This document shows positions 51,974-60,150 of a stretch of 64,000 bases of DNA, piece by piece. The DNA is from Salinimicrobium soli (GTDB lineage Bacteria > Bacteroidota > Bacteroidia > Flavobacteriales > Flavobacteriaceae): assembly GCF_048323655.1 (NCBI RefSeq), contig NZ_JBLUWW010000003.1:744001-808000 (forward strand), written 5' to 3'. The position numbers and the translations under genes are program-made. The notes under the pieces were generated by a model. That model worked only from the letters and a program-made list of their open reading frames with translations, made no database searches and was not told where the DNA came from. Within the stretch, counting starts at the first letter, position 1. Each line of letters opens with the position of its first letter.

Positions 51974-51999
51974 GTCACCTCGAGCGGAGCCGAAAGGTC
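51974..51999. repeat. REP-like repeat between hisH and hisA
   Basis: GTCACCTCGAGCGGAGCCGA (start at 51974) followed by AAGGTC lies in the 53-bp gap between two his genes. It resembles the short imperfect palindromes (CTGAGCGNAGTCGAAGG-type) that I recall as frequent between flavobacterial genes. Could affect mRNA structure or operon polarity. Confidence 0.5.
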
Positions 52000-52009
52000 T
52001 CTTCTATTT

Positions 52010-52597
52010 TTACATTTCTAACTTCAGAAAGTTCTCCAATATTCTTTCTCCTGCCTCGCTGCTTTTTTCCGGATGAAACTGAACTCCGTAAAAATTACCT
52101 TTTTTAAGAGCTGAAGAATATTCCACTCCGTAGTCACATTTCGCAATAGTTTCACTGCAGACAGGAGCATAATAACTGTGCACAAGATAAACGTACTCTC
52201 CTTCTGAAATTCCTTCAAAAAGTTCTGTTTTAAGATCCGTTATTCTGTTCCATCCTATGTGAGGCACTTTCAGGTCCTTTTCAAAATGAACCACTGCTGT
52301 GTCAAAAATCCCCAGTCCGGTTGTGTTTCCTTCTTCCGAAGAGGCACACATCAACTGCATACCCAGGCAGATACCCAAAACAGGCTGCTCCAGTTGGGGA
52401 ATAAGCGCATCCAATCCTGTGCTTCGTAGTTTGGTCATAGCCGAGCTTGCTTCCCCAACACCGGGAAAAATGACCTTATCTGCTTTCCTGATCTCTTCTG
52501 CGTCTGAGGATAATACCCCGGTGTAACCCAGTCGTTCCAATGCAAATTTGATGCTTTGAATGTTTCCTGCTCCGTAATCTATTATAACTATTTTCAT
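52010..52597 (-). CDS. hisH: imidazole glycerol phosphate synthase, glutaminase subunit
   Basis: A 195-residue class I amidotransferase from ATG 52597 (a TTG at 52606 adds three). VLGICLGMQLM has nucleophile Cys77. HPEKS near the end provides catalytic His and Glu, and IFPGVGEASSAM is the oxyanion strand. Provides ammonia from glutamine to HisF. Starts 10 bp after hisB stop. Confidence 0.95.
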   Translation of the reverse strand: MKIVIIDYGAGNIQSIKFALERLGYTGVLSSDAEEIRKADKVIFPGVGEASSAMTKLRSTGLDALIPQLEQPVLGICLGMQLMCASSEEGNTTGLGIFDTAVVHFEKDLKVPHIGWNRITDLKTELFEGISEGEYVYLVHSYYAPVCSETIAKCDYGVEYSSALKKGNFYGVQFHPEKSSEAGERILENFLKLEM

Positions 52598-52607
52598 TCT
52601 GTTCAAA

Positions 52608-53744
52608 TTATAGCATGCCTTTGGTACTGGGCAGGATCATTTTCTCAGGATCTCTTTTTACCGCCACCTTGATCGCTTTGGCAAAAGCCTTAAAAATGGC
52701 TTCTATTTTGTGGTGTTCATTCCTTCCTTCAGCTTTGATATTTAGATTAGCCCTGGCACCATCGGTAAAGGATTTAAAAAAGTGGTAGAACATTTCTGTG
52801 GGCACTTGGCCTATCATTTCCCGATTGAATTCGGCGTCCCATACTAACCAGTTCCTGCCTCCAAAATCAATGGCAACCTGCGCCAGGCAATCATCCATCG
52901 GCAGGCAAAAGCCATAGCGCTCTATTCCAAGTTTGTTACCCAAGGCTTTTGAAAATACTTCTCCCAAAGCAATGGCGGTATCTTCTATCGTGTGGTGCTC
53001 GTCGACTTCCAGATCGCCGGTAACCTTCACCTCCAGATCCATTTGACCATGCCTCGATATCTGGTCCAGCATGTGGTCAAAGAATTTGAGTCCGGTGTTA
53101 ATATCACTTATTCCTGTGCCATCGAGATTCAGCCTAATGAAAATATCTGTTTCATTCGTTTTCCGGGAGATCTCTGCGGAACGATCACTGAGTTTCAAAA
53201 ATTCATAGATCTTCTGCCAGCTCTCAGTCTCCAGTTGGATCACCTGCTGTAATTCCTCCTTTTTTGTTGAAACTTCTTCCTTTCCAAGATCTTCATGCCC
53301 GGTGATAAAGATCCCTTTTGAATTTAAATTCTTTGCCAGTTCCATGTCGGTCAGCCGGTCGCCTATCACAAAAGAATTCTTCAAATCGTACTGCTCTTCA
53401 TTGAAGAAGTGTGTTAGAAGTCCGGTGCGCGGTTTTCGGGTGTTGGCATTTTCTTCCGGAAATGTCCGGTCAATAATGATCTCGTTGAACTTCACTCCCT
53501 CATTCTCGAAGGTCTGTAAAAGAAATTTCTGGACCGGCCAAAAAGTATCTTCCGGAAAGGAATCTGTGCCAAGGCCATCCTGATTGGTGACCATCACCAA
53601 CTCGTAGTCCAGCTCTTTTGCGATTTTTGATAGGTATTGGAAAACTCCGGGATAAAATTTCAGTTTATCAAAACTATCCAATTGATAATCCTCGGGCTCA
53701 AGCGCCAATGTTCCGTCACGGTCTATAAAAAGTACTTTTTTCAT
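52608..53744 (-). CDS. hisB: bifunctional histidinol-phosphatase / imidazoleglycerol-phosphate dehydratase
   Basis: A 378-residue fusion. The N-terminal HAD phosphatase has DRDGT (Asp8, Asp10) and ENANTRKPRTG and IGDRLTDMELA. The C-terminal dehydratase has DEHHTIEDTAIALGE and GRNEHHKIEAIFKAFAKA, the two metal-binding HHxxE motifs. Covers steps 6 and 8. Its ATG overlaps the hisC stop (53741-53744, ATGA), giving translational coupling. Confidence 0.96.
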   Translation of the reverse strand: MKKVLFIDRDGTLALEPEDYQLDSFDKLKFYPGVFQYLSKIAKELDYELVMVTNQDGLGTDSFPEDTFWPVQKFLLQTFENEGVKFNEIIIDRTFPEENANTRKPRTGLLTHFFNEEQYDLKNSFVIGDRLTDMELAKNLNSKGIFITGHEDLGKEEVSTKKEELQQVIQLETESWQKIYEFLKLSDRSAEISRKTNETDIFIRLNLDGTGISDINTGLKFFDHMLDQISRHGQMDLEVKVTGDLEVDEHHTIEDTAIALGEVFSKALGNKLGIERYGFCLPMDDCLAQVAIDFGGRNWLVWDAEFNREMIGQVPTEMFYHFFKSFTDGARANLNIKAEGRNEHHKIEAIFKAFAKAIKVAVKRDPEKMILPSTKGML

Positions 53745-54820
53745 TTACTTGCCATTTCTTTTTGGTTGTTCATTTCTATTTCCTGTAAAGCTTTTACCAG
53801 CTTTATATTTTCTGCCATCGTCCCGACCGTAAAGCGAATGGTATTTTCACACAGCGGTTGGTTACTGCGGTTGCGGACCACTATTTCCTTCTTCAGCAGT
53901 TGCTCATATCTTTGATCGGCGTTGTCTACCCTTGCCAGCAGAAAGTTTGCTTCGGAAGGAAAAATTTCACTAACAAAAGATATTTTGGATAACTCCTTCT
54001 CTAAAAAGCCTTTTTGGCCAAGTATTTTTTTGATCTCCAATTCCACCTCTTCTGTTGCCTGTAACCGCTCCAGAGCCTTTTGCTGGGTTAGCACATTTAC
54101 ATTGTAAGGTGGTTTGATCTTATTCAGGATACTGATGATTTCTGTGGAAGCATAACAGATCCCCAACCTGATCCCGGCCTGTCCATAAGCCTTTGAGAGG
54201 GTTTGCGTGATCACAAGATTAGGAAACTCCTGAAGTCTTTTTAGCCAACTTTCCTGCGAAGAAAAATCAATATAGGCCTCATCGATCACTAAGAGTCCGT
54301 TGAAGTTATTCAATAATTTCAGAACAGCTTCTTCAGAAAAAGTGTTTCCTGTGGGATTATTGGGAGAGCAGAGAAAGAGCAATTTGGTATTCGCATCCAC
54401 TTCATCAAGAATTGTATCTACATCAGGCTGAAAGTTTTTCTTCAGGAATATTTCACGGTTTTCTACCTCATTAAGATCAGCCAGTACCTTGTACATTCCA
54501 TAGGTAGGAGGCAACGTAATTATGTTGTCCCTCCCCGGACTACAAAAAGCTCTGAAAAGCAGGTCCAACACTTCATCGCTGCCGTTTCCGAGTAAAATAT
54601 GTTCTTCCCGAAGGCCTTTTTGAATGGCAAGTTCAGATTTCAGGTTTGCCTGTTGCGGATCGGGATATCGATTGACTCCGTTATCGAATGGATTTTCATT
54701 GGCATCCAAAAATGTCATTTTTCGACCATCTGCTTTGAACTCGTCCCGGGCAGAAGAATACGGTTTCATCTGCGCGACATTCTTGCGCACCAGTCGGTCA
54801 ATATTAAAATCGGAGTTCAT
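53741..54820 (-). CDS. hisC: histidinol-phosphate aminotransferase
   Basis: A fold-type I PLP enzyme, 359 residues from ATG 54820 (MNSDFNIDRLVRKN); earlier ATG 54832 and TTG 54838 would overlap hisD. TQTLSKAYGQAGIRLG contains the PLP Lys, with SPNNPTGN and DEAYIDFS as cofactor motifs. Step 7. The start is 1 bp from the hisD stop, and the end overlaps hisB by 4 bp. Confidence 0.95.
   Translation of the reverse strand: MNSDFNIDRLVRKNVAQMKPYSSARDEFKADGRKMTFLDANENPFDNGVNRYPDPQQANLKSELAIQKGLREEHILLGNGSDEVLDLLFRAFCSPGRDNIITLPPTYGMYKVLADLNEVENREIFLKKNFQPDVDTILDEVDANTKLLFLCSPNNPTGNTFSEEAVLKLLNNFNGLLVIDEAYIDFSSQESWLKRLQEFPNLVITQTLSKAYGQAGIRLGICYASTEIISILNKIKPPYNVNVLTQQKALERLQATEEVELEIKKILGQKGFLEKELSKISFVSEIFPSEANFLLARVDNADQRYEQLLKKEIVVRNRSNQPLCENTIRFTVGTMAENIKLVKALQEIEMNNQKEMASK
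54708..54725. repeat. dyad motif copy in hisC
   Basis: AAAAATGTCATTTTTCGA, inside hisC near its 5' end. Minus strand encodes RKMTFLDANE. Confidence 0.5.
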
Positions 54821-54821
54821 C

Positions 54822-56114
54822 TTAGTTTGCATTTTCAAGTTCTTTTAATCGTAAGCTAACTGCATTTTTGTGAGCCTGCAGTCCTTCAGCCTCAGCCATT
54901 AATTCAATAGCCGGACCAATAGTGCGAATTCCTTCCTCAGTTATCTTTTGAAAACTGATCGTTTTCATAAAACTGTCGAGGTTAACTCCGCTGTACTGTT
55001 TCGCGTATCCGTTCGTGGGCAGCGTATGATTTGTTCCTGAAGCATAATCTCCCGCACTTTCGGGAGTATTGTTCCCAATAAAGACAGAGCCCGCATTCTG
55101 AATTCCGTCTACAAAATAGTCGCTTTCACTGCAGCAAACTATAAAGTGCTCTGGGGCATATTCATTAATGAGTTCGAGAGCAGTTTCTTTTTCCTTTATA
55201 AAGATCAGGCGGGAATTCTGAATGGCTGCGCTGGCGATCTCCTTTCGCGGAAGTTGTTCCAGCTGATTCGCTACCTCTTTTTCAACTTGTTCCAGAAAAT
55301 CTTCGGAAAGAGAAACCAATATCACCTGACTATCTTTTCCATGTTCTGCCTGTGACAAGAGATCTGAAGCAACAAAGGCAGCATTGGCGGTATTATCAGC
55401 CAGCACCAGCAATTCCGAAGGGCCTGCCGGCATATCAATTGCAACATCATATTTCGTGGCCATCTGTTTGGCTACAGTTACAAACTGGTTTCCGGGGCCA
55501 AAGATCTTGTATACTTTCGGAAGGGTTTCGGTTCCAAAGGTCATTCCTGCAATGGCCTGGATACCTCCCACTTTAAAGATGCGATCTATACCACATAGAG
55601 CCGCAGTATACAATATCACCGGATTTATCGTACCCTGTTTGTTAGGCGGGGAACACAGAACTATTTCCCTGCAGCCTGCTATTTGTGCCGGTACAGCCAG
55701 CATAAGGATCGTAGAAAATAAAGGTGCAGTCCCGCCGGGAATGTAAAGTCCAACTTTTTGAATAGGTCGTTTTTCCTGCCAACATTCTACCCCTGCGACG
55801 GTTTCTACCGCAACTTTTCCCTGCTTTTGAGCGGCGTGAAAAGCTTCAATATTCTTTTTAGCTAACTGAATAGCTTGTTTTAGATCATCTGAAACCTCGG
55901 TTTGAGCTTCATTTATTTCTTCTGCAGAAACTTCCAGGTTGTCAGGTTTTACACCATCAAACAGTTCGGTGTAGCGATTGACAGCCTCGTCCCCTTTGGC
56001 TTTGATCTCCCCAAAGATCTCTGCAACCGTACGTTCAATATCTTCAAAACTTTGCGTGGGACGCTTAAGAAGTTCTTCCCACTGTTTCCTTTCCGGATTT
56101 ATTACTTTTTTCAT
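54822..56114 (-). CDS. hisD: histidinol dehydrogenase
   Basis: A 430-residue enzyme that oxidises histidinol to histidine (steps 9 and 10). Key motifs: GVECWQEKRPIQKVGLYIPG, GPSELLVLAD, SQAEHGKDSQVILVS and APEHFIVC (His/Glu of the active site), and NHTLPTNGYAK with the zinc-binding His. Intact and full length. Starts 11 bp after hisG stop. Confidence 0.96.
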   Translation of the reverse strand: MKKVINPERKQWEELLKRPTQSFEDIERTVAEIFGEIKAKGDEAVNRYTELFDGVKPDNLEVSAEEINEAQTEVSDDLKQAIQLAKKNIEAFHAAQKQGKVAVETVAGVECWQEKRPIQKVGLYIPGGTAPLFSTILMLAVPAQIAGCREIVLCSPPNKQGTINPVILYTAALCGIDRIFKVGGIQAIAGMTFGTETLPKVYKIFGPGNQFVTVAKQMATKYDVAIDMPAGPSELLVLADNTANAAFVASDLLSQAEHGKDSQVILVSLSEDFLEQVEKEVANQLEQLPRKEIASAAIQNSRLIFIKEKETALELINEYAPEHFIVCCSESDYFVDGIQNAGSVFIGNNTPESAGDYASGTNHTLPTNGYAKQYSGVNLDSFMKTISFQKITEEGIRTIGPAIELMAEAEGLQAHKNAVSLRLKELENAN

Positions 56115-56125
56115 TCCAGCAGATT

Positions 56126-56983
56126 TTAAAGTACCATTTTCTCGATTGGTGCGACCAAAATTCCTTCGGCACCGTTCTGTTTTAACTCATCAATTACTTC
56201 CCAGAAACGTTCTTCAGAAATTACGGTGTGGATAGAACTCCATCCTTTTTCAGCTAAAGGAAGAACGGTAGGACTTCTCATTCCGGGTAACAATTCAATT
56301 ACTTTATCGAGCCGGTCGCTTGGAACATTCATCAGAATGTATTTTGATTTCCTGGCTCGCAGTACAGATTTGATCCTGAACTGAAGCTTTGTAAGCACCT
56401 CTTTTCTTTCCGCAGAGATCTTTGGGGAAACAGCCAGAACGGCTTCGCTTTGCAGCATCACCTCCACTTCTTTCAGGTTATTCTTAAAAAGGGTGCTCCC
56501 GCTTGAAACGATATCACAGATCGCATCTGCCAACCCAATATTAGGCGCGATCTCAACAGAACCGTTAATAATATGAAGGTCTGCAGAAATGCCATTTTTG
56601 GCCAGGTAATTATTGACGGTATTGGGGTAGGAAGTCGCGATACGGGTGCCATCAAGATCTTTAAGACCTGTATATTTTGCCGTTTTTGGAACAGCTAATG
56701 ACACACGACACTTAGAAAATCCGAGTTTTTCGGCTGTTATTATGTCCTCCCCTTTTTCAATGAGCACATTCTCACCAATAATGGCTGCATCTACCACGCC
56801 ATCGCGTAAATACTGCGGAATATCCCCATTGCGGAGATAGAATACCTCTAACGGAAAATTTCCGGAGGTGGCTTTAAGCTGTTCCCGGCCATTGTCAATT
56901 GAAATTCCGGCGTCCTTTAGGAGCTTGAGAGAATCATCGTGAAGTCTCCCCGATTTTTGTACTGCTATTCTGATTTTTTGCAT
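56126..56983 (-). CDS. hisG: ATP phosphoribosyltransferase (long form)
   Basis: A 285-residue HisG of the long, self-contained type. Motifs: RIAVQKSGRL at the N terminus, VDAAIIGENVL, and the C-terminal regulatory domain (about residues 210-285) that binds histidine for feedback inhibition (PTVLPLAEKGW, SIHTVISEERFWEVI). First committed step of the pathway, and the first gene after the attenuator. Regulated by both attenuation and feedback (the latter known for the family). Confidence 0.95.
   Translation of the reverse strand: MQKIRIAVQKSGRLHDDSLKLLKDAGISIDNGREQLKATSGNFPLEVFYLRNGDIPQYLRDGVVDAAIIGENVLIEKGEDIITAEKLGFSKCRVSLAVPKTAKYTGLKDLDGTRIATSYPNTVNNYLAKNGISADLHIINGSVEIAPNIGLADAICDIVSSGSTLFKNNLKEVEVMLQSEAVLAVSPKISAERKEVLTKLQFRIKSVLRARKSKYILMNVPSDRLDKVIELLPGMRSPTVLPLAEKGWSSIHTVISEERFWEVIDELKQNGAEGILVAPIEKMVL
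56586..56600. repeat. dyad motif half-match in hisG
   Basis: GAAATGCCATTTTTG is a shorter match to the dyad, inside hisG (minus strand encodes AKNGISA). Confidence 0.35.
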
Positions 56984-57019
56984 GTTGGTAATTTTTTGCT
57001 GAGCAGAAAACGGGGTAAT

Positions 57020-57053
57020 AAAAAAACCCGTTTGAGCTGCTCAAACGGGTTTT
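57020..57053 (-). terminator. his attenuator terminator
   Basis: A perfect 14-bp stem, AAACCCGTTTGAGC (57024-57037) and its complement (57039-57052), with a U run on the minus strand. It lies between the leader peptide and hisG (start 56983). Alternative pairing: the AACTCAT segment (plus 57060-57066, minus read) can pair with a GTGAG at the end of the leader or with TGAG of the terminator's 5' arm, a plausible anti-terminator. Confidence 0.85.
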
Positions 57054-57081
57054 AGAAATATGAGTTATACACATATCAATC

Positions 57082-57138
57082 TCACCTCGCAAGAGCGAAT
57101 GAATGAGAATGATGATGATGTAATTGAGTTGCTTTCAT
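57082..57138 (-). CDS. hisL: his operon leader peptide (18 aa)
   Basis: ATG 57138, TGA 57082-57084. Peptide MKATQLHHHHSHSFALAR, with five His codons among six (CAT CAT CAT CAT TCT CAT). It is followed by an attenuator terminator and hisG. When histidyl-tRNA is scarce, a ribosome stalling in the His run should allow the anti-terminator and read-through; this mechanism is well known from enteric his operons. Too short for ordinary gene callers. The gene symbol is by analogy. Confidence 0.85.
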   Translation of the reverse strand: MKATQLHHHHSHSFALAR

Positions 57139-57195
57139 TATAAAGGCGAAATTAAATAAATATTTCAATATGAAAAGACTTTTCTGAATATTTAA

Positions 57196-58011
57196 TTACT
57201 GATTGCCTAAAATGATAGGCATACCACCTTCACCGCCACCTATAACCACTACTTTGGAATTCGGGGATTTGGCCAGTTCGAGTGTGGCCTGAATACCTTT
57301 TTCCTTCAGGACTTTATCTGTCAGGGAAGCTGCTAGGATCTCATTGGCGCGGGCTTTACCTTCAGCGTCAATACGCTGCCGTTCGGCTTCCTGCTCTGCT
57401 TTGGTCAACCTGAATTCATATTCCAGAGATTCCTGTTCCTGACGAAGCTTTCGCTCGATCGCATCTTTAATGGTCGAGGGAAGAGAAACATCTCTCACAA
57501 GAACTTCATTGATCTGCACATATTGGTTTTCCAACAATAATTTGGTCTCCTCAAAGATCTCCTGTTGGATGGCTTCCCTTTTAGAAGAATAAAGCTGTTC
57601 CGGATTGTAACGTCCAACTACCGCACGGGCAGCAGATCTTACAGCAGGCTGCAATACTCGTTGTACATAGGCTTCTCCCCGGGTTTTGTGCAATAACCCC
57701 AGCTCTTCATAAGCAGGTTGGAACCAGACTGAAGCATCCAGCTGGATCTCTAATCCGTTGGAAGAAAGAACCTGCATATCCTCATCAATTGACTGCTGGC
57801 GCACTTCGTAAACGAAAACCTTGTTCCATGGAGCTACAAAATGGAAACCTTCAGATAATGGAGGTTCATCTGTAACCACTCCTTCATCAAAGGTTTTATA
57901 AAGAACCCCGGCTTCCCCGGATCCTATGGTAATTGTAGATTTAGCGATGATAATAATTAAAATAATACCTAAAAATAAAATGGGTAAACCCACCTTTGGT
58001 AATCTGTCCAT
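57196..58011 (-). CDS. SPFH/prohibitin-family membrane protein
   Basis: A 271-residue band-7 protein. It has one N-terminal membrane helix (about residues 8-23) and an SPFH domain (VLYKTFDEG..., QSIDEDMQVLSSNGLEI, RVLQPAVRSAARAVVGRY). A C-terminal coiled coil (EFRLTKAEQEAERQRIDAEG) is rich in Ala, Glu, Gln and Arg. Forms ring assemblies in the membrane, often regulating proteases such as FtsH. It lies 19 bp downstream of the VWA gene on the same strand, so co-transcribed. Confidence 0.88.
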   Translation of the reverse strand: MDRLPKVGLPILFLGIILIIIIAKSTITIGSGEAGVLYKTFDEGVVTDEPPLSEGFHFVAPWNKVFVYEVRQQSIDEDMQVLSSNGLEIQLDASVWFQPAYEELGLLHKTRGEAYVQRVLQPAVRSAARAVVGRYNPEQLYSSKREAIQQEIFEETKLLLENQYVQINEVLVRDVSLPSTIKDAIERKLRQEQESLEYEFRLTKAEQEAERQRIDAEGKARANEILAASLTDKVLKEKGIQATLELAKSPNSKVVVIGGGEGGMPIILGNQ

Positions 58012-58030
58012 ACGTGTTTGAATTTGTAAA

Positions 58031-60064
58031 TTAAATGTATCCGCGGTATTTCCTTAAGAACCATTCCAGGCTCAGCAAGAGAATTATTATCCCCAGCAGG
58101 TAATACCAGTCGATCAAAGATACGTTGTTTTGTCGGCTTTTCTGCACAGGAAGGTAAGAATTGGATGACAATAGATCATTCCGTAGTTGATCTGCATCTT
58201 CAAGGAAATAAAGTTTCTGCTCTTTTTGAGTGGCGATCATTTGCAGCTCTTCCAGGTTTGCGCCGGTAAATTGCTTTTCCATGTCAAATGAAAGGATCTC
58301 GAAAGAACCGGTTTTAGCTAGTCCTTCACCTTCTACATAGGCATTAAACTCATATTCTCCCGCAGGAAGGCTGGAGAGGTCAACGTCATAGTGCCGTTCT
58401 GCCAACCGGAAAGGAATTTGCCTTTTTTCGCCGGTCTCCTTGTTTGTGATTCGAAGCACCAGTTCTTTGCCTGGATCAAAAACATAATTCTTATCGAAGT
58501 ATTCTGCCGAGATCAATGGTTCCTGCTCGCCATTGTAAAGCGGTTCATAAGAAACAGCAAAGCGTTGCCTCATTTGTTGGGCTGCCAGGAATTGTACAAG
58601 TTTTCCAAAATATTCATCAAAACTCTCAAAGGAGGAATCATCCTGATACACCTGACTCCGCCATTTCCAAATCCCCGCACCGAACAAAAATGCCCTTTTT
58701 TGCTCCTTTTCTTCCAGTAAAGCCAAAAGCGGCAAACCGGTTTCCACTCCTTCCACTTTTTTATAAAATAGAACATCCGGATTGGATTCCATTTTTAGAT
58801 CTCCGAAGTTGGAAACCAGTGGCGGAAATGCTGAAATATCAAATTCGGAAAGCTGATAGGTTCCAAAATTGTCATTTTTGACAGGAAAGACTTCTTCAGT
58901 TTGTCCCGTGATCTCATGCTCTACATCCTCCAACTGAGCATTAAGGAAGCGCCAGTCAGTATTTGGTCCGGAAATAAGCCAGTAGTTCTGAGACTTTTCC
59001 TGAAGTCGCTGAAAAAGATCCAAAAACTTTGAATTCGGTTGGTAAAGTATGAGGAGTTGGTAATCGGCGGGATCAAAGTTACCATCCTGGATCTGCTGCA
59101 GATGTACTTCCCTTTGCTGGTTTGATTCTATAGTTTTTTTAAGTGCTCCCAGGTCAGGATGCAGCACATCATATACCACCGCAACCTTTGTACGTTCATC
59201 TATGACTTCCAGGGCAAATTTCCTGCTGTTATTCTGAACGTTCTTTTCTTCTGAAAGAGGTTCGATCTCTACAGTATATACACGGGTGCCAATGGAAGTT
59301 GCCGGCAGATCAGTCTGTATGACGGCAGAATTTTCAGATTGACTAAAATTTACCTTTTTACTGAAAACAACGGTGTTTCCAGACTTTATCCGCAGAATTG
59401 ATTCGGCAGGCTCTTTACCTGAATACCTGAGAATAACCTCCACAGGAAAACGATTGTTCAAAAAAGCATATTTATTGGCATTGATCCGGGTGACCGCCAG
59501 ATCTTTAATTTTGGCAGTATCTCCTAAAACAACCGGAATTACCGGCTGCTCATATCCTGCAATTCCATAGGAGAATTCCTGCCCCACCGTTTGATTACCG
59601 TCGGTCATCAAAATTGTTGGTGCTCTTTGCCCCCTCTTCAAACTTTTCAGGTCTTTAAAAATGGTAGAAATATTGGTCTGGTTTTCTCTGAAATCCGGAG
59701 CTTTTCCGGTACCGGTTTCCCTTCCGAAGGTATAAAGTTGAACATCAAACCTGTTGTTGATCTCTTTATCCTTCCGAAGTTTGTTTACGAAGTTCTTAAC
59801 CCGGCTGGTATCTGAAAGTTCGGCAATTGAAGAGGAGTTATCTACGGCCAGGATCAATTCAGGTTTTTCAGTAAAATATTCTGTATTCCTGACCTTGGGA
59901 TTGATAGCCAATAATAGAAGAGCAAAGATAGTAAGGCTACGTAAGGCAGCAAAAATGGCATTTTGAGATAGTTTTCCTTTTGGTTCATGGAAATACTGAA
60001 AAGTCCCTATGGCAATAGAGACAAATAGAGCAAGTATAATAAGGAGAACAGTAGATGTTGGCAT
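58031..60064 (-). CDS. membrane protein with VWA domain
   Basis: A 677-residue protein. Two N-terminal membrane helices (about residues 5-24 and 37-55), a von Willebrand A-type domain with MIDAS D75-x-S77-x-S79 in VDNSSS, a large extracytoplasmic region with repeated beta-sandwich-like stretches, and a C-terminal helix (LIDWYYLLGIIILLLSLEWF). Bacteroidota have several such BatA/BatB-like or VWA-helical proteins of unclear role, possibly envelope assembly. The ATG is 60064. In an operon with the SPFH gene. Confidence 0.78.
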   Translation of the reverse strand: MPTSTVLLIILALFVSIAIGTFQYFHEPKGKLSQNAIFAALRSLTIFALLLLAINPKVRNTEYFTEKPELILAVDNSSSIAELSDTSRVKNFVNKLRKDKEINNRFDVQLYTFGRETGTGKAPDFRENQTNISTIFKDLKSLKRGQRAPTILMTDGNQTVGQEFSYGIAGYEQPVIPVVLGDTAKIKDLAVTRINANKYAFLNNRFPVEVILRYSGKEPAESILRIKSGNTVVFSKKVNFSQSENSAVIQTDLPATSIGTRVYTVEIEPLSEEKNVQNNSRKFALEVIDERTKVAVVYDVLHPDLGALKKTIESNQQREVHLQQIQDGNFDPADYQLLILYQPNSKFLDLFQRLQEKSQNYWLISGPNTDWRFLNAQLEDVEHEITGQTEEVFPVKNDNFGTYQLSEFDISAFPPLVSNFGDLKMESNPDVLFYKKVEGVETGLPLLALLEEKEQKRAFLFGAGIWKWRSQVYQDDSSFESFDEYFGKLVQFLAAQQMRQRFAVSYEPLYNGEQEPLISAEYFDKNYVFDPGKELVLRITNKETGEKRQIPFRLAERHYDVDLSSLPAGEYEFNAYVEGEGLAKTGSFEILSFDMEKQFTGANLEELQMIATQKEQKLYFLEDADQLRNDLLSSNSYLPVQKSRQNNVSLIDWYYLLGIIILLLSLEWFLRKYRGYI
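58865..58881. repeat. dyad motif copy in the VWA gene
   Basis: AAAATTGTCATTTTTGA, followed by CAGG as in the copy at 24448. One base differs from the dyad core on the left arm. Confidence 0.45.
59952..59967. repeat. dyad motif copy in the VWA gene
   Basis: AAAAATGGCATTTTGA, near the 5' end of the VWA gene. Right arm is one T shorter than the others, and the central base is G. Confidence 0.45.
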
Positions 60065-60107
60065 CAGGACTTGCAGAATTTCATTAAATATACAGAAAGG
60101 TGTCCTG

Positions 60108-60141
60108 AAAAAAAATTCCCGCTTTTGGTTAAAAGCGGGAA
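60108..60141 (-). terminator. terminator after fabG
   Basis: TTCCCGCTTTT (60116-60126) / AAAAGCGGGAA (60131-60141), with an A run at 60108-60115 giving U-run RNA on the minus strand. Loop GGTT. Confidence 0.85.
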
Positions 60142-60150
60142 CAAGATCTT

